Assembly: GCA_934438175.1 (NCBI GenBank)
Contig: CAKSBH010000007.1
Coordinates: 52,618-116,617, forward strand
Direction: 5' to 3'
Length of the DNA: 64,000 nt
DNA from: an uncultured Eubacteriales bacterium
Lineage (GTDB): Bacteria > Bacillota > Clostridia > Oscillospirales > UBA644
Shown one piece after another: positions 24,896 through 33,627 of the stretch. Numbering within the stretch: the first letter of the stretch is position 1; the number at the start of each line of letters is the position of its first letter. The translations under genes and the position numbers were made by a program. Under the pieces are notes generated by a model. The model was not told the DNA's origin, searched no databases, and saw nothing but the letters and a program-made list of their open reading frames with translations.

Positions 24896-25543
24896 ATGAA
24901 CTTGGCACCGAAGAACAAATATTCACGGGAGAGTATGGTGAAGGCGGCACTGCAGATTGTTCGTGAGCGCGGCATCTCCGGTCTGACCGCCAAATCTTTG
25001 GCAGCACAGTTGGGAACATCGACCCAGCCGGTCTTTACCGCGTTCGGCACCATGGATGTGCTGAAGGCGGAGGTACGCGCCGAAGCCGAAAAGCAGTTTG
25101 ACCGGTATCTGAATGCGGGACTTTCGGAAGAAATTCCGTTTCTGGGGCTTGGTATGCAGTATATCTGTTTCGGGCGGGAGGAGCCGGAATGGTACCGGTT
25201 CCTGTTTCTTACAGAAATGCCCGACCGCACCTCCGGGCTGATGAATACCGAGCAGAAGGTGCGGGAACGGGTTCTGGGAACCCTGATGGACCGGTATCAT
25301 CTGAGCGAAGCGGAGGCAGACCGGTATTTCCGGGATCTGTGGCTGGTGGCGCACAGCATGGCAACTCTCAACGTGACGGGCGGCTGCCCGTATGAAGAGC
25401 CGGAGATCCGACAGATTCTGTCCGGCTTCAGCATTGCCGTTCTGCGGGCGATCCGTGAGATTCCCGGCTTTACGGAAGGAACCTATGACCGGGATGCCGC
25501 TTTCCGCGCGGCGATTGGCGGAAACGAGGGAAGCGGGCAATGA
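24896..25543 (+). CDS. TetR/AcrR-family transcriptional regulator
   Basis: The protein (about 215 residues) has an N-terminal TetR helix-turn-helix: SRESMVKAALQIVRERG, then GLTAKSLAAQLGTSTQPVF (recognition helix) and FGTMDVLKAEV. The rest is an all-helical ligand-binding domain without a recognised signature. AAGGAGG at 24886-24892 lies only 3 bases before the ATG at 24896, so a TTG at 24902 with 9-base spacing may be the true start. It is first in an operon with a flavodoxin-like membrane protein and two ABC exporters, so it probably represses that operon. Confidence 0.87.
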   Translation: MNLAPKNKYSRESMVKAALQIVRERGISGLTAKSLAAQLGTSTQPVFTAFGTMDVLKAEVRAEAEKQFDRYLNAGLSEEIPFLGLGMQYICFGREEPEWYRFLFLTEMPDRTSGLMNTEQKVRERVLGTLMDRYHLSEAEADRYFRDLWLVAHSMATLNVTGGCPYEEPEIRQILSGFSIAVLRAIREIPGFTEGTYDRDAAFRAAIGGNEGSGQ

Positions 25544-26469
25544 AGCACACATCAAGATTCCGTTCCGCACGTCGGCTTCTGCTGTTCTGGACGCTGTTTA
25601 TCGGGCTCGGTGCCGTTGCCGGTGCGCTGGGAATGCTCGTGGATCCGAGCGGGAAAGCGATGGGCATGGATGCCATGCTTCCGTATTTTGAAAAGCTTCC
25701 GTTTTCGGATGTTCTGTTTCGGAACTTCACGTTTTCCGGCATTGCGCTGCTGCTGGTCAACGGTCTGACCAATCTGACGGCAGCGGCATTTTTGCTGGCG
25801 AAGAAAAAGCAGGGGGTCATCCTCGGCGGCATCTTCGGCGTGACGCTGATGCTGTGGATCTGCATCCAGTTTTATCTGTTTCCATTCAACGTCATGTCTA
25901 CGCTGTATTTTCTCTTCGGCTTCTGCCAGGCGGTCACCGGCTATGCGGCATGGGTGTTCGGGGCGCAGGAAGAATTTTCCGTACACCGTGAGGATTATTC
26001 GAACATCGGAAAAAATCCGGAACGGCTGGTGGTTTTCTTTTCCCGTATGGGGTACACCAAAAAACTGGCATACGAGGAAGCCGACCGCACCGGGGCAGAG
26101 GTGTATGAAATCCGGTCTCCCGAAAAGACATCCGGAACCCGGGGCTTCTGGTGGTGCGGGCGGTTTGCCATGCACCGATGGGAGATGCCGATTGAGCCGA
26201 TCGGTGTGGATTTGTCTTCGTGCTGCCATGTAACCGTCTGTTCGCCCATCTGGGTCTTTGCGCTTTCCGCTCCGGTGCGGACGTTCTGCCGCCTTGCGGC
26301 AGGAAAAATCCGGGAAGCGGATTACATTCTGGTTCACTATACCCGCGGCACTTATCAAAAAACGGCATCCGGGATGGATACCCTTCTCGGGCTGACTCAT
26401 ACCGGACTTCGCAGTGTGCGCTGTCATCGGGGGAATTATTTGAAAAATCGGAGGAATCGATCATGCTGA
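25540..26469 (+). CDS. Membrane protein with C-terminal flavodoxin-like domain
   Basis: The 309-residue protein has four hydrophobic helices (about residues 12-35, 65-88, 95-115 and 118-140) and then a soluble domain from about residue 160. That domain starts ERLVVFFSRMGYTKKLAYEEA, where SRMGYT (168-173) fits the FMN phosphate-binding loop of flavodoxins, and later has VTVCSPIWVFALSAPVRTF, another flavodoxin hallmark. The C-terminal 25 residues are basic. It overlaps the TetR stop (ATGA) and the next ABC gene by 7 bases. A redox or quinone-linked role is inferred; no close relative is recognised. Confidence 0.7.
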   Translation: MKHTSRFRSARRLLLFWTLFIGLGAVAGALGMLVDPSGKAMGMDAMLPYFEKLPFSDVLFRNFTFSGIALLLVNGLTNLTAAAFLLAKKKQGVILGGIFGVTLMLWICIQFYLFPFNVMSTLYFLFGFCQAVTGYAAWVFGAQEEFSVHREDYSNIGKNPERLVVFFSRMGYTKKLAYEEADRTGAEVYEIRSPEKTSGTRGFWWCGRFAMHRWEMPIEPIGVDLSSCCHVTVCSPIWVFALSAPVRTFCRLAAGKIREADYILVHYTRGTYQKTASGMDTLLGLTHTGLRSVRCHRGNYLKNRRNRSC

Positions 26470-27176
26470 ACATTGAGCATCTTACCAAAACCTACGGCGA
26501 TAAAAAGGCGGTGGACGATCTGTCCCTGCACATTGCTCCGGGTGAGATTTACGGTTTTATCGGGCATAACGGTGCCGGAAAGACCACAACGCTGAAGGCC
26601 GTCGTCGGCATTCTGCAGTTTGACGCGGGTGAAATTTTCATTCACGGCAATTCGGTCCGCAACGACCCTCTTTCCTGCAAACGGGAGCTTGCCTACATTC
26701 CGGATAATCCGGATCTGTACGATTATATGACGGGGCTGAAATTTCTGCACTTCATTGCCGATGTGTTCGGCGTTTCCGCCGCCGACCGGGAAGAACGGAT
26801 TCGTACCTATGCCGACCGGTTCGAGCTTACGGCGGATCTTGCACAGCCCATTGCCTCGTATTCGCACGGTATGAAACAGAAGCTCGCCATCATTGCCGCC
26901 TGGCTTCATAACCCCAGACTCATTGTCATGGATGAGCCGTTTGTCGGTCTGGATCCCAAGGCATCGCACCTTCTCAAAGGAATGATGCGGGAATTCTGCG
27001 AGGCGGGCGGTGCCATTTTCTTCTCCACCCATGTTTTGGAAGTGGCGGAAAAACTCTGTGACAAAGTGGCAATCATCCGCAGCGGCAAACTCATCCGTTC
27101 CGGAACCATGGAAGAGGTGCGTGGGGACGAGTCGCTGGAAAGCGTGTTCCTGGAACTGGAGGGAGAAGAATGCTGA
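26463..27176 (+). CDS. ABC transporter ATP-binding protein (first pair)
   Basis: The 237-residue single ABC ATPase has Walker A GHNGAGKTT, a modified signature SYSHGMKQKLAIIAAW (SHGMKQK in place of LSGGQ, common in ABC-2 exporters), Walker B LIVMDEPFVGLDP and the H-loop STHVLE. The ATG at 26463 follows GGAGGAATCGATC; the upstream open frame is not used. It overlaps genes on both sides by 7 bases, so it is made together with the permease that follows. The substrate is unknown. Confidence 0.92.
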   Translation: MLNIEHLTKTYGDKKAVDDLSLHIAPGEIYGFIGHNGAGKTTTLKAVVGILQFDAGEIFIHGNSVRNDPLSCKRELAYIPDNPDLYDYMTGLKFLHFIADVFGVSAADREERIRTYADRFELTADLAQPIASYSHGMKQKLAIIAAWLHNPRLIVMDEPFVGLDPKASHLLKGMMREFCEAGGAIFFSTHVLEVAEKLCDKVAIIRSGKLIRSGTMEEVRGDESLESVFLELEGEEC

Positions 27177-28771
27177 AAGTTCTCATCAAAAAACAGATGA
27201 CCGAGATCTTCCGCAGTTATTTTTACGATGCCAAGAAAAACCGTGCCCGTTCCCGGGCAACCACCATCGCATATATGGTTTTGTTTGTTCTTCTGATGGC
27301 GGTTTTTCTCGGCGGAATGTTCACGATTCTGTGCCTGCAGATCTGTGAAGCGGCATCGGCAGCCGGTATGAGCTGGTTTTATTTTGCGCTCACCGGTCTG
27401 ATTGCCGTTCTTCTCGGCACGTTCGGCAGTGTGTTCAACACCTATTCCGGGCTGTATTGCTCCAAAGACAACGACCTTCTGCTTTCCATGCCCATTCCGG
27501 TCCGTTATATTCTGGTTTCACGGCTGATCGGTGTGTATCTGATGGGGCTGATGTATTCGTCGGTCGTGCTGATTCCCGCCGTGATTGTTTATTGGGTTGT
27601 TGTGTCCTGCACGGTGCAGTCCGTTGTGGGCGGTCTGCTGTTCTGGCTTGCGCTCTCCGTTTTCATCCTCACGCTTTCGTGCGCACTCGGCTGGGTGGTT
27701 GCCCGGATCAGCGTGAAGCTGAAAAACCGCAGCTTTGCCGTGGTTGCCCTCTCTCTTCTGTTTATCGGATTGTATTATCTTCTGTATTTCCGTGCTCAGG
27801 AACTGATTGCCGACCTTGTGCAGAACATCGGCGTCTACGGCGAGAAAATCAAAGCGTCGGCATATCCCGTTTACCTGTTCGGGCAGGCGGGAACCGGAGA
27901 TCCGCTGCCGGCGGTTTTGCTGATTGCCGTGGTGGCGGTGCTGTTTCTGCTTGTGTGGATGCTGTTGTCCCGCAGTTTTCTTAAAATTGCCACAGCCACC
28001 GGCAAAACGGAACGCCGCGCGGTCCGCACGCTGTCTGCCCGGCCCCGAAGTGTTTCCGGCGCCCTGCTTTTCCGGGAATTGCGGCATTTTGTTTCCAGTC
28101 CCGGCTATATGCTGAACTGCGGTCTCGGTATGCTGATGCTGGTTCTTGCCGGCATTGCGCTTCTTCTGGGCGGAAACGCGGTGGCAGAGATTCTGAACGA
28201 GTTGTTCGATTCCGACTCCGGCGCGGTTCCCGTTCTGCTGTGCTCCGGCATCTGCATCATCGTTGCTACGGTCGATATCACGCCTCCGTCCGTTTCGCTG
28301 GAGGGAAAAACACTGTGGCTTGTCCGTTCTCTTCCGGTCACGTCGTGGCAGGTTCTGCGTGCCAAACTGGTTATGCAGCTCTGGCTTGCCGGCGTCCCTG
28401 CTCTGTTTGCTTTGCTCTGCCTGCTGCCGCTTCGCGTGATGTCTGCGGCGGAATTTGCGTTGCTGACCGTGCAGGTGCTGCTGACGGTGCTTCTTTTTGC
28501 TCTGTTCGGACTGTTTCTCGGTATCAAAATGCCGAATCTCACCTGGACAAATGAGATTGTTCCGATCAAACAAAGCGGAAGTGTGATGTTTTCGCTGCTG
28601 GGCGGCTTTGTGTACGCTGCCCTGTATCCGGGCGTTTATTTTATAGCAAATCCGGTCACACTCGGCTTCTGCGGCTATACCGGCATCTTTGCCGCGGCAA
28701 CGCTGGGGCTCTGCGCACTGTTTTATCATTGGCTGAAAAATGAGGGCTGCCGTCGTTTTGAGGCACTCTGA
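27170..28771 (+). CDS. ABC-2 type transporter permease, 533 residues (first pair)
   Basis: This large membrane protein has about twelve hydrophobic segments. It resembles the long ABC-type permeases that go with SHGMKQK-type ATPases in Bacillota: YCSKDNDLLLSMPIPVRYIL is the best conserved segment, and VDITPPSVSLEGKTLWLVRSL is a second one near residue 370. The start overlaps the ATPase gene by 7 bases. Transport direction and substrate are not known; export is assumed from the ABC-2 relationship. Confidence 0.82.
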   Translation: MLKVLIKKQMTEIFRSYFYDAKKNRARSRATTIAYMVLFVLLMAVFLGGMFTILCLQICEAASAAGMSWFYFALTGLIAVLLGTFGSVFNTYSGLYCSKDNDLLLSMPIPVRYILVSRLIGVYLMGLMYSSVVLIPAVIVYWVVVSCTVQSVVGGLLFWLALSVFILTLSCALGWVVARISVKLKNRSFAVVALSLLFIGLYYLLYFRAQELIADLVQNIGVYGEKIKASAYPVYLFGQAGTGDPLPAVLLIAVVAVLFLLVWMLLSRSFLKIATATGKTERRAVRTLSARPRSVSGALLFRELRHFVSSPGYMLNCGLGMLMLVLAGIALLLGGNAVAEILNELFDSDSGAVPVLLCSGICIIVATVDITPPSVSLEGKTLWLVRSLPVTSWQVLRAKLVMQLWLAGVPALFALLCLLPLRVMSAAEFALLTVQVLLTVLLFALFGLFLGIKMPNLTWTNEIVPIKQSGSVMFSLLGGFVYAALYPGVYFIANPVTLGFCGYTGIFAAATLGLCALFYHWLKNEGCRRFEAL

Positions 28772-28784
28772 AGGGGGAAAACGT

Positions 28785-29699
28785 ATGACCGATTTTATTC
28801 GGATTGAGCATCTGCAAAAAAAATTCGGAGACATCCACGCGGTGAACGATCTGAGTTTCCGTGTGGGGGAGGGCGAGTTGTTCGCCTTTCTCGGCGTGAA
28901 CGGGGCGGGAAAATCCACGACCATCAACATTCTGTGCGGGCAACTGTCAAAGGACGGCGGCACCGTGAAGATCTGCGGCATCGATCCGGAGGAGGATCCG
29001 GATTCGGTCAAGCGCTCGCTCGGCGTCGTGTTTCAGAACTCCGTGCTGGATCGGGAACTTTCCGTGCGGGATAACCTGCAGAGCCGTGCTGCGCTTTACG
29101 GCATTCACGGCGAAGCGTTCCGCCTGCGGCTTGCGGAACTGGCAAAGCAGTTGGATTTTGAAGATCTTCTCCGCCGCCCGGTCGGCAAACTTTCCGGCGG
29201 TCAGCGCCGCCGCATCGACATCGCGCGGGCGCTTCTGCACCGGCCGAAAATTCTCATTCTGGACGAACCGACCACCGGACTTGACCCGCAGACCCGCCGC
29301 CTTCTGTGGCAGGTGATCGGGGATCTTCGCCGCAACGACAAACTGACGGTGTTTCTTACCACGCACTATATGGAAGAAGCAGCCGATGCCGATTTTGTGG
29401 TGATTCTGGATCACGGAAGAATCGTGGCGGAGGGAACGCCTCTGACCCTGAAAAACACGTATACCGGCGACTTTATCACGCTGTATCATGTAGCCGAAGA
29501 CGACGTGAAAACGCTGAATGCCCCCTACGAAGCCATCCGGGACGCCTATCGCGTTTCCGTGCCCGATACGGCGGCAGCAACGGCACTGATTCTCCGGTAT
29601 CCAGAAATTTTTCGGGATTATGAAATTACAAAGGGAAAAATGGACGATGTGTTCCTTGCCGTCACTGGTAAGGTTCTGACGGGAGGTGAGCAGAAATGA
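28785..29699 (+). CDS. ABC transporter ATP-binding protein (DrrA-like, second pair)
   Basis: The 304-residue ATPase has Walker A GVNGAGKST, an intact signature KLSGGQRRRIDIARAL, Walker B ILILDEPTTGLDP and the H-loop TTHYMEEA. The last 80 residues form the C-terminal regulatory domain seen in DrrA-type drug and lipid exporters. AAGGGGG lies 7 bases upstream of the ATG. It is coupled by ATGA to its permease and belongs to the TetR operon. Confidence 0.92.
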   Translation: MTDFIRIEHLQKKFGDIHAVNDLSFRVGEGELFAFLGVNGAGKSTTINILCGQLSKDGGTVKICGIDPEEDPDSVKRSLGVVFQNSVLDRELSVRDNLQSRAALYGIHGEAFRLRLAELAKQLDFEDLLRRPVGKLSGGQRRRIDIARALLHRPKILILDEPTTGLDPQTRRLLWQVIGDLRRNDKLTVFLTTHYMEEAADADFVVILDHGRIVAEGTPLTLKNTYTGDFITLYHVAEDDVKTLNAPYEAIRDAYRVSVPDTAAATALILRYPEIFRDYEITKGKMDDVFLAVTGKVLTGGEQK

Positions 29700-30598
29700 C
29701 CGGACTCTGGGCTTTGGTTCGTCGCAATGTCAAGCTGTATTTCAGGGATAAGGGAATGTTTTTTTCTTCCCTCATTACACCGATCATCCTGCTTGTTCTG
29801 TACGCTACTTTTCTGAAAAACGTATACGACGATTCGTTCCGTTCGGCGCTCCGGGATGCGGGAGCCGCGCTTTCGGATACCGTGATGAACGCCTGTGTGG
29901 GCGGTCAGCTGGTTGCGTCGCTTCTGGCGGTCAGCTGCGTTACCGTGGCGTTCTGCTCCAACCTGCTGATGATTAAAGACAAGACCTCCGGTGCGCGGCA
30001 CGATCTCACCGTTTCCCCGGTCCGCTTCGGTACGCTCGGTCTGGGATATTATCTTGCCACGCTGGCTTCCACGCTCATTATCAGTTTCACCGCCGCGGCG
30101 GTCTGCTTCGGATATCTGGCTCTGACCGGCTGGTGTCTGTCGGTTCAGGATGTCCTGCTCCTTCTGCTGGATGTGTTTTTGCTTACCATGTTCGGCACGG
30201 CGCTGTCTTCCTGTGTCAATTTCTTCCTGTCTACGGACGGGCAGGCGTCGGCGGTCGGAACCGTGGTCAGCGCCGGTTACGGATTCCTCTGCGGTGCGTA
30301 TATGCCCATCTCCAACTTCGGGGAGGGGCTGCGGAATGTGCTGGCGTTTCTGCCCGGCACCTACGGCACGAGCCTGCTGCGGAATCATGCTCTGCGCGGT
30401 TCTTTCGAGGAAATGCGGCAGGCGGGCTTCCCCGAGCAGGTCGTGGACGCCATCCGCGACAGTGTGGACTGCAACCTGTATTTCTTCGGCACACAGGTAC
30501 AGACCGAAACGATGTATCTCATCCTGGGAGCAAGCATTCTGGTTCTCATCGGCATTTACATCGGCATGAATTTCCTCGCCGGGCGTCGCAAAAGATAA
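29696..30598 (+). CDS. ABC-2 type transporter permease (second pair)
   Basis: The 300-residue ABC-2 membrane protein has six hydrophobic helices, an N-terminal amphipathic segment LWALVRRNVKLYFRDKGMFF and an extracellular loop after residue 40. The DrrB-like layout and the coupled DrrA-like ATPase point to an exporter of a drug, lipid or polymer. It is the last gene of the TetR operon, followed at once by a terminator. Confidence 0.88.
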   Translation: MTGLWALVRRNVKLYFRDKGMFFSSLITPIILLVLYATFLKNVYDDSFRSALRDAGAALSDTVMNACVGGQLVASLLAVSCVTVAFCSNLLMIKDKTSGARHDLTVSPVRFGTLGLGYYLATLASTLIISFTAAAVCFGYLALTGWCLSVQDVLLLLLDVFLLTMFGTALSSCVNFFLSTDGQASAVGTVVSAGYGFLCGAYMPISNFGEGLRNVLAFLPGTYGTSLLRNHALRGSFEEMRQAGFPEQVVDAIRDSVDCNLYFFGTQVQTETMYLILGASILVLIGIYIGMNFLAGRRKR

Positions 30599-30640
30599 AA
30601 AAGGGGCTGTAAAAAACCTGTGTTTTTTACAGCCCCTTTT
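30599..30640 (+). terminator. Long intrinsic terminator
   Basis: A stem of up to 19 bp (core GGGGCTGTAAAAAAC / GTTTTTTACAGCCCC, loop CTGT) flanked by AAAA and TTTT follows the last ABC permease gene directly. The region 30641-30726 before the convergent gene holds nothing I can name. Confidence 0.93.
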
Positions 30641-30726
30641 CGGGTGCAGAAAAAATGTTCCGCTGTTTTTTATGTTATCCGGTCTTCTTGCGGTCCGGGC
30701 ACTTTCAACATTCTCTTTTTCTGTTG

Positions 30727-31365
30727 TCAGATGCTCTTGTCCAGCTCCGTATGCAGTGCCCCCAGCGGCGAGCAGTCGTTTTCCCGAATCAGCCGGAACG
30801 TGCCGTTTTCGTATGTGACGGAGGTCAGCGAGGCGTTTCCGGGCCACGGAATTTCATGCATCCGTTCCAGCCCGAATCCGTGCCAGAAGCAAAGAAGCGA
30901 GCGGATGGGCGTGGCGTGCGTGGCAATCAGAACGGTTTTTCCGTCGTTCTGCCGTGCAATCCTTTCCACAGCGGCAAGAACCCGTTGCTGAAGTTCGGCG
31001 ACGCTTTCTCCTCCGGGACAGCGGGAACGGCCGATATCCTCATGCCAGACGCGGTACTCCTCGGGGAATTCCCGGATGATCTCGGCAAAGGTGCGGTTTT
31101 CCCAAAGCCCTGCCTGAATTTCCCGCAAAGCCGTGTCTTCCGTAATGGGAAGCCCCTGCGATCCGGCGATGATCGTTCCCGTTTCCTTCGCCCGCAGAAG
31201 ATCCGAGCAATACGCGGCGTCCAGCCGTGTGCCGGCAAGTGCCCGGGCGGCAAGTTGCGCCTGCTTTCGTCCCTGTTCGGTCAGCGGTGCCTGCGACTGT
31301 CCGGTAAAAGTGTTGGTTTGATTGGCTGTGCTTTGTCCGTGTCGTACAAGAATCAACGTCGTCAT
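30727..31365 (-). CDS. Histidine phosphatase family protein (phosphoglycerate mutase-like)
   Basis: The 212-residue protein is in the phosphoglycerate mutase/acid phosphatase superfamily: the catalytic LVRHGQSTANQTNTF at the N-terminus, SDLLRAKETG, EIQAGLWENRTFAEI, and the second catalytic His in VLIATHATPIRSL. The RHG His becomes phosphorylated during catalysis. Such bacterial members act as broad phosphatases (GpmB/PhoE/CobC-like); the substrate here is open. The ATG follows GGAGGAGAAAATTCC on the minus strand. It stands alone, divergent from a serine hydrolase gene. Confidence 0.9.
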   Translation of the reverse strand: MTTLILVRHGQSTANQTNTFTGQSQAPLTEQGRKQAQLAARALAGTRLDAAYCSDLLRAKETGTIIAGSQGLPITEDTALREIQAGLWENRTFAEIIREFPEEYRVWHEDIGRSRCPGGESVAELQQRVLAAVERIARQNDGKTVLIATHATPIRSLLCFWHGFGLERMHEIPWPGNASLTSVTYENGTFRLIRENDCSPLGALHTELDKSI

Positions 31366-31401
31366 GGAATTTTCTCCTCCGGGTCCGGCTTCTTTCTTAG
31401 A

Positions 31402-31430
31402 ATTGTAGCATATTTCTGCGGAAAAGTAAA
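31402..31430 (-). promoter_or_regulatory. Sigma A promoter of the histidine phosphatase gene
   Basis: On the minus strand TTTACT (31430-31425), 17 bases and TACAAT (31407-31402) with TGC before it as extended -10. The -35 match is moderate. Confidence 0.65.
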
Positions 31431-31439
31431 GACAAACCC

Positions 31440-31468
31440 TTGACTTTTCTGCGGGGGTGTGGTAATCT
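31440..31468 (+). promoter_or_regulatory. Probable promoter of the serine hydrolase gene
   Basis: TTGACT (31440-31445), 17 bases and TAATCT (31463-31468), with TGG as extended -10. It lies back to back with the histidine phosphatase promoter, 10 bases apart. Confidence 0.6.
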
Positions 31469-31505
31469 CTTTTCAGAGATCTGAAGCGATGGAGGATGAG
31501 CTTTT

Positions 31506-32411
31506 ATGGAAATTCTGGAACAGATCCGGGAGGAGATTGACCGGAAAGGATACAACGTCTACCGCGTGGTGGAAATGACGGATGCCGGAACGCGGGAGTG
31601 TGAGATCCAGCCGTCCGCCGTGCTGCATCAGTGCTATTCGGTTACCAAGAGCTTTACGGCTTGCGGCATCGGGCTTCTGTGGGATCGCGGGCTGATTTCG
31701 CTGGATGATCGCATCTATGCGGAATTTGAGCCGTATTTCCCGAAAAATTTCTGCGAAACGTGGAAGCAGGTCACCGTCCGCGATGTTCTTCGTCACCGGG
31801 TCGGCGGCGCGACCGAGCCGTGTATGTACCGCCACCTCGATCATCCGGAAATTCCCACCGACGTGGACACTCTGACGGATATTTTCGACCAGGATCTGCC
31901 GGGAACGCCGGGGAAGGAAATGATTTACGGTGAGCATAACTATTATATTCTTTCCCGTCTGATCGAAAAGAAAAGCGGAGTTCTTCCCGAGGAATTGCTG
32001 CGCCGGGAGATTTTCGACCCGCTGGGCTTTCAGTATCCCGCATGGGCGAGAGATCCGCAGGGACACAATTACGGCGGCAACGGGCTTTGCCTGCGCACCG
32101 TCGATATGGCGAAGCTGGGCTGGCTGTACCTCAACGGCGGTGTCTGGAACGGAAAACGCATTCTTTCACAGCAGTGGATCGATCTGTCCCGCGATACGGT
32201 TCCCGTGGACGAAAACGGGGATTACGGATTTGCGGTTCTCCGCACCCGCTGCATGAAAAACGGTGAGCGTTATTTTGCCGGATCGGGCGATCAGTTTGTG
32301 CTGATGTGTCCCTCCCGGCGTGCGGTATATGCATTTCATTCGTTCAATGCCGGCGGTCCGTTCGGACTTCTGGAATTCATCCGCGCTGCCGCCATGGGCG
32401 AAATCGGATAA
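31506..32411 (+). CDS. Serine hydrolase (beta-lactamase class C family)
   Basis: The 301-residue protein has the beta-lactamase/EstB fold signature: the SxxK motif in CYSVTKSFTACGIGLL (Ser and Lys near residues 45-48), a Tyr motif in GEHNYYILSRLIE in the position of YxN, and LCLRTVDMAKLGWLYLNGG typical of this family. No signal peptide is visible, so it is probably cytoplasmic and acts as an esterase or peptidase rather than a secreted beta-lactamase. It is monocistronic with its own promoter and a terminator shared with dut. Confidence 0.85.
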   Translation: MEILEQIREEIDRKGYNVYRVVEMTDAGTRECEIQPSAVLHQCYSVTKSFTACGIGLLWDRGLISLDDRIYAEFEPYFPKNFCETWKQVTVRDVLRHRVGGATEPCMYRHLDHPEIPTDVDTLTDIFDQDLPGTPGKEMIYGEHNYYILSRLIEKKSGVLPEELLRREIFDPLGFQYPAWARDPQGHNYGGNGLCLRTVDMAKLGWLYLNGGVWNGKRILSQQWIDLSRDTVPVDENGDYGFAVLRTRCMKNGERYFAGSGDQFVLMCPSRRAVYAFHSFNAGGPFGLLEFIRAAAMGEIG

Positions 32412-32414
32412 ACG

Positions 32415-32442
32415 AAAAGACCGGGAATCCCCGGTCTTTTTT
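32415..32442. terminator. Bidirectional terminator between serine hydrolase gene and dut
   Basis: AAAAGACCGGG and CCCGGTCTTTT form an 11-bp stem with loop AATC, with T runs available on both strands. It separates two convergent genes; the last bases overlap the dut stop codon. Confidence 0.88.
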
Positions 32443-32884
32443 AATTTCTTCCGGTCGATCCGAACCCCTTTTCGCCCCGTTCGGTTTCCGACAGGGTGTC
32501 GGCTTCTTCAAAATCGGCATGCAGAAACGGAGTGATGACCAGCTGGGCAATGCGGTCGCCCGGCTTTACGGTGCGGGGCTGCGGGGAATGGTTATAAAGA
32601 TATACCGTGATCTCTCCGCGATAATCGCTGTCAATGACGCCCACCTTGTTGGCGGGAGCAAGTCCCTGCCGGCAGGAAAGCCCGCTGCGCGCATAGACCA
32701 GCCCCACATATCCTTCCGGAATCTCCGCTCCGATGCCCGTGCCGAACGGGCGGGTCTCTCCGGGCAGAAGCGTGACCTCTTCTTCCATGCAGACATACAG
32801 ATCCGCGCCTGCGGCGGACGGGGTGGCGTATACCGGCGGATGCGCTCCGGGACGCAAGCGGCGGAACCGAACTTTCCGATTCAT
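32441..32884 (-). CDS. dut: Deoxyuridine triphosphatase
   Basis: The 147-residue trimeric dUTPase has all five motifs: PSAAGADLYVC (1), YARSGLS (2), NKVGVIDSDYRGE (3), PGDRIAQLVI (4) and the C-terminal arm RGEKGFGSTGRN (5). It hydrolyses dUTP to dUMP and pyrophosphate, keeping uracil out of DNA. The start follows AAGGAGATTCCCC on the minus strand. It is monocistronic with a consensus promoter upstream. Confidence 0.96.
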   Translation of the reverse strand: MNRKVRFRRLRPGAHPPVYATPSAAGADLYVCMEEEVTLLPGETRPFGTGIGAEIPEGYVGLVYARSGLSCRQGLAPANKVGVIDSDYRGEITVYLYNHSPQPRTVKPGDRIAQLVITPFLHADFEEADTLSETERGEKGFGSTGRN

Positions 32885-32907
32885 GGGGAATCTCCTTTTT
32901 TTCTTTT

Positions 32908-32936
32908 ATCATAGCAGAAAAAAACGGATTTGTCAA
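32908..32936 (-). promoter_or_regulatory. Sigma A promoter of dut
   Basis: On the minus strand TTGACA (32936-32931), 17 bases and TATGAT (32913-32908) with TGC as extended -10. Confidence 0.87.
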
Positions 32937-32966
32937 AGGAATTACGAAAAAAAGCCCGTGAACCCG

Positions 32967-32995
32967 TTGTAAAAAAGGGGAAAATATGTTACAAT
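32967..32995 (+). promoter_or_regulatory. Sigma A promoter of the 33044 membrane protein gene
   Basis: TTGTAA (32967-32972), 17 bases and TACAAT (32990-32995), with TGT as extended -10. The predicted start lies about 40 bases before the gene. Confidence 0.75.
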
Positions 32996-33043
32996 GAATA
33001 TTCAGAAAGTATATCTTCGGCAAGTATGTCTTCGGAGGAGAAC

Positions 33044-33622
33044 ATGAAAGCGTTTCGCAAATCGGTTTTGTACCTGTCTCTTCGTTATCTGTTGGTAACG
33101 TTTCTTTCGTTTATGACCTATACGCTGGTGGCACGGTCGCCCCGTGTGCTGGCTCCCATCATGGCGGTCTTTTATTTCTGCGTGACCATGTATTTTTTTG
33201 TATATACACTCTGGTATGAGGGATGCCGCGATATCTCCCGTGTCAAAACGGGCGCCGTGCGGGAATTCCCCGCCAAGGGCTTTGCCGCCGGCGGGGTGCT
33301 GGGCGTTGTTCTCTCCGTCTTTTATGTGTTGCCCCGGTTTCTGCCGTCCGGGTCCACGGTTCACGGAATCTTTTATCTCATCAAATCCTACCTGATGCTT
33401 CCGTGCATCTATGCCGCCCTTCCGTTTGTGGATCAGAGCATGAGCGAGTCGGAGTTCCTTGCCTGGAAAACTCAGATGGGAAGCGCTCTGGAACTTCGTA
33501 TGGATCTGGTCTTTTTCGGGTTCCTGCTTGCCTGGATCATCGGCGGCGGCATCGGGTATCTGCTTGGCTATAAGGATATTCATCCGCTGCGTCCGTTTCT
33601 GGATAAGTGGAAGAAGGACTGA
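33044..33622 (+). CDS. Integral membrane protein of unknown function
   Basis: The 192-residue protein has four to five hydrophobic helices and no family I recognise. The segment between the second and third helices (ISRVKTGAVREFPAKGF) is basic and probably cytoplasmic; the C-terminus YKDIHPLRPFLDKWKKD is also basic. The ATG at 33044 is chosen because GGAGGAG lies 4-10 bases upstream; the upstream frame would run through the promoter. It is followed after 5 bases by the alpha/beta hydrolase-like gene, so the two are co-expressed. Confidence 0.65.
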   Translation: MKAFRKSVLYLSLRYLLVTFLSFMTYTLVARSPRVLAPIMAVFYFCVTMYFFVYTLWYEGCRDISRVKTGAVREFPAKGFAAGGVLGVVLSVFYVLPRFLPSGSTVHGIFYLIKSYLMLPCIYAALPFVDQSMSESEFLAWKTQMGSALELRMDLVFFGFLLAWIIGGGIGYLLGYKDIHPLRPFLDKWKKD

Positions 33623-33627
33623 GTGCA

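Noticed and set aside
32930..33043. An N-terminal extension of the 33044 membrane protein
   Set aside because: The open frame continues upstream, but it would cover the promoter and the AGGAGG site, so the later ATG was chosen.
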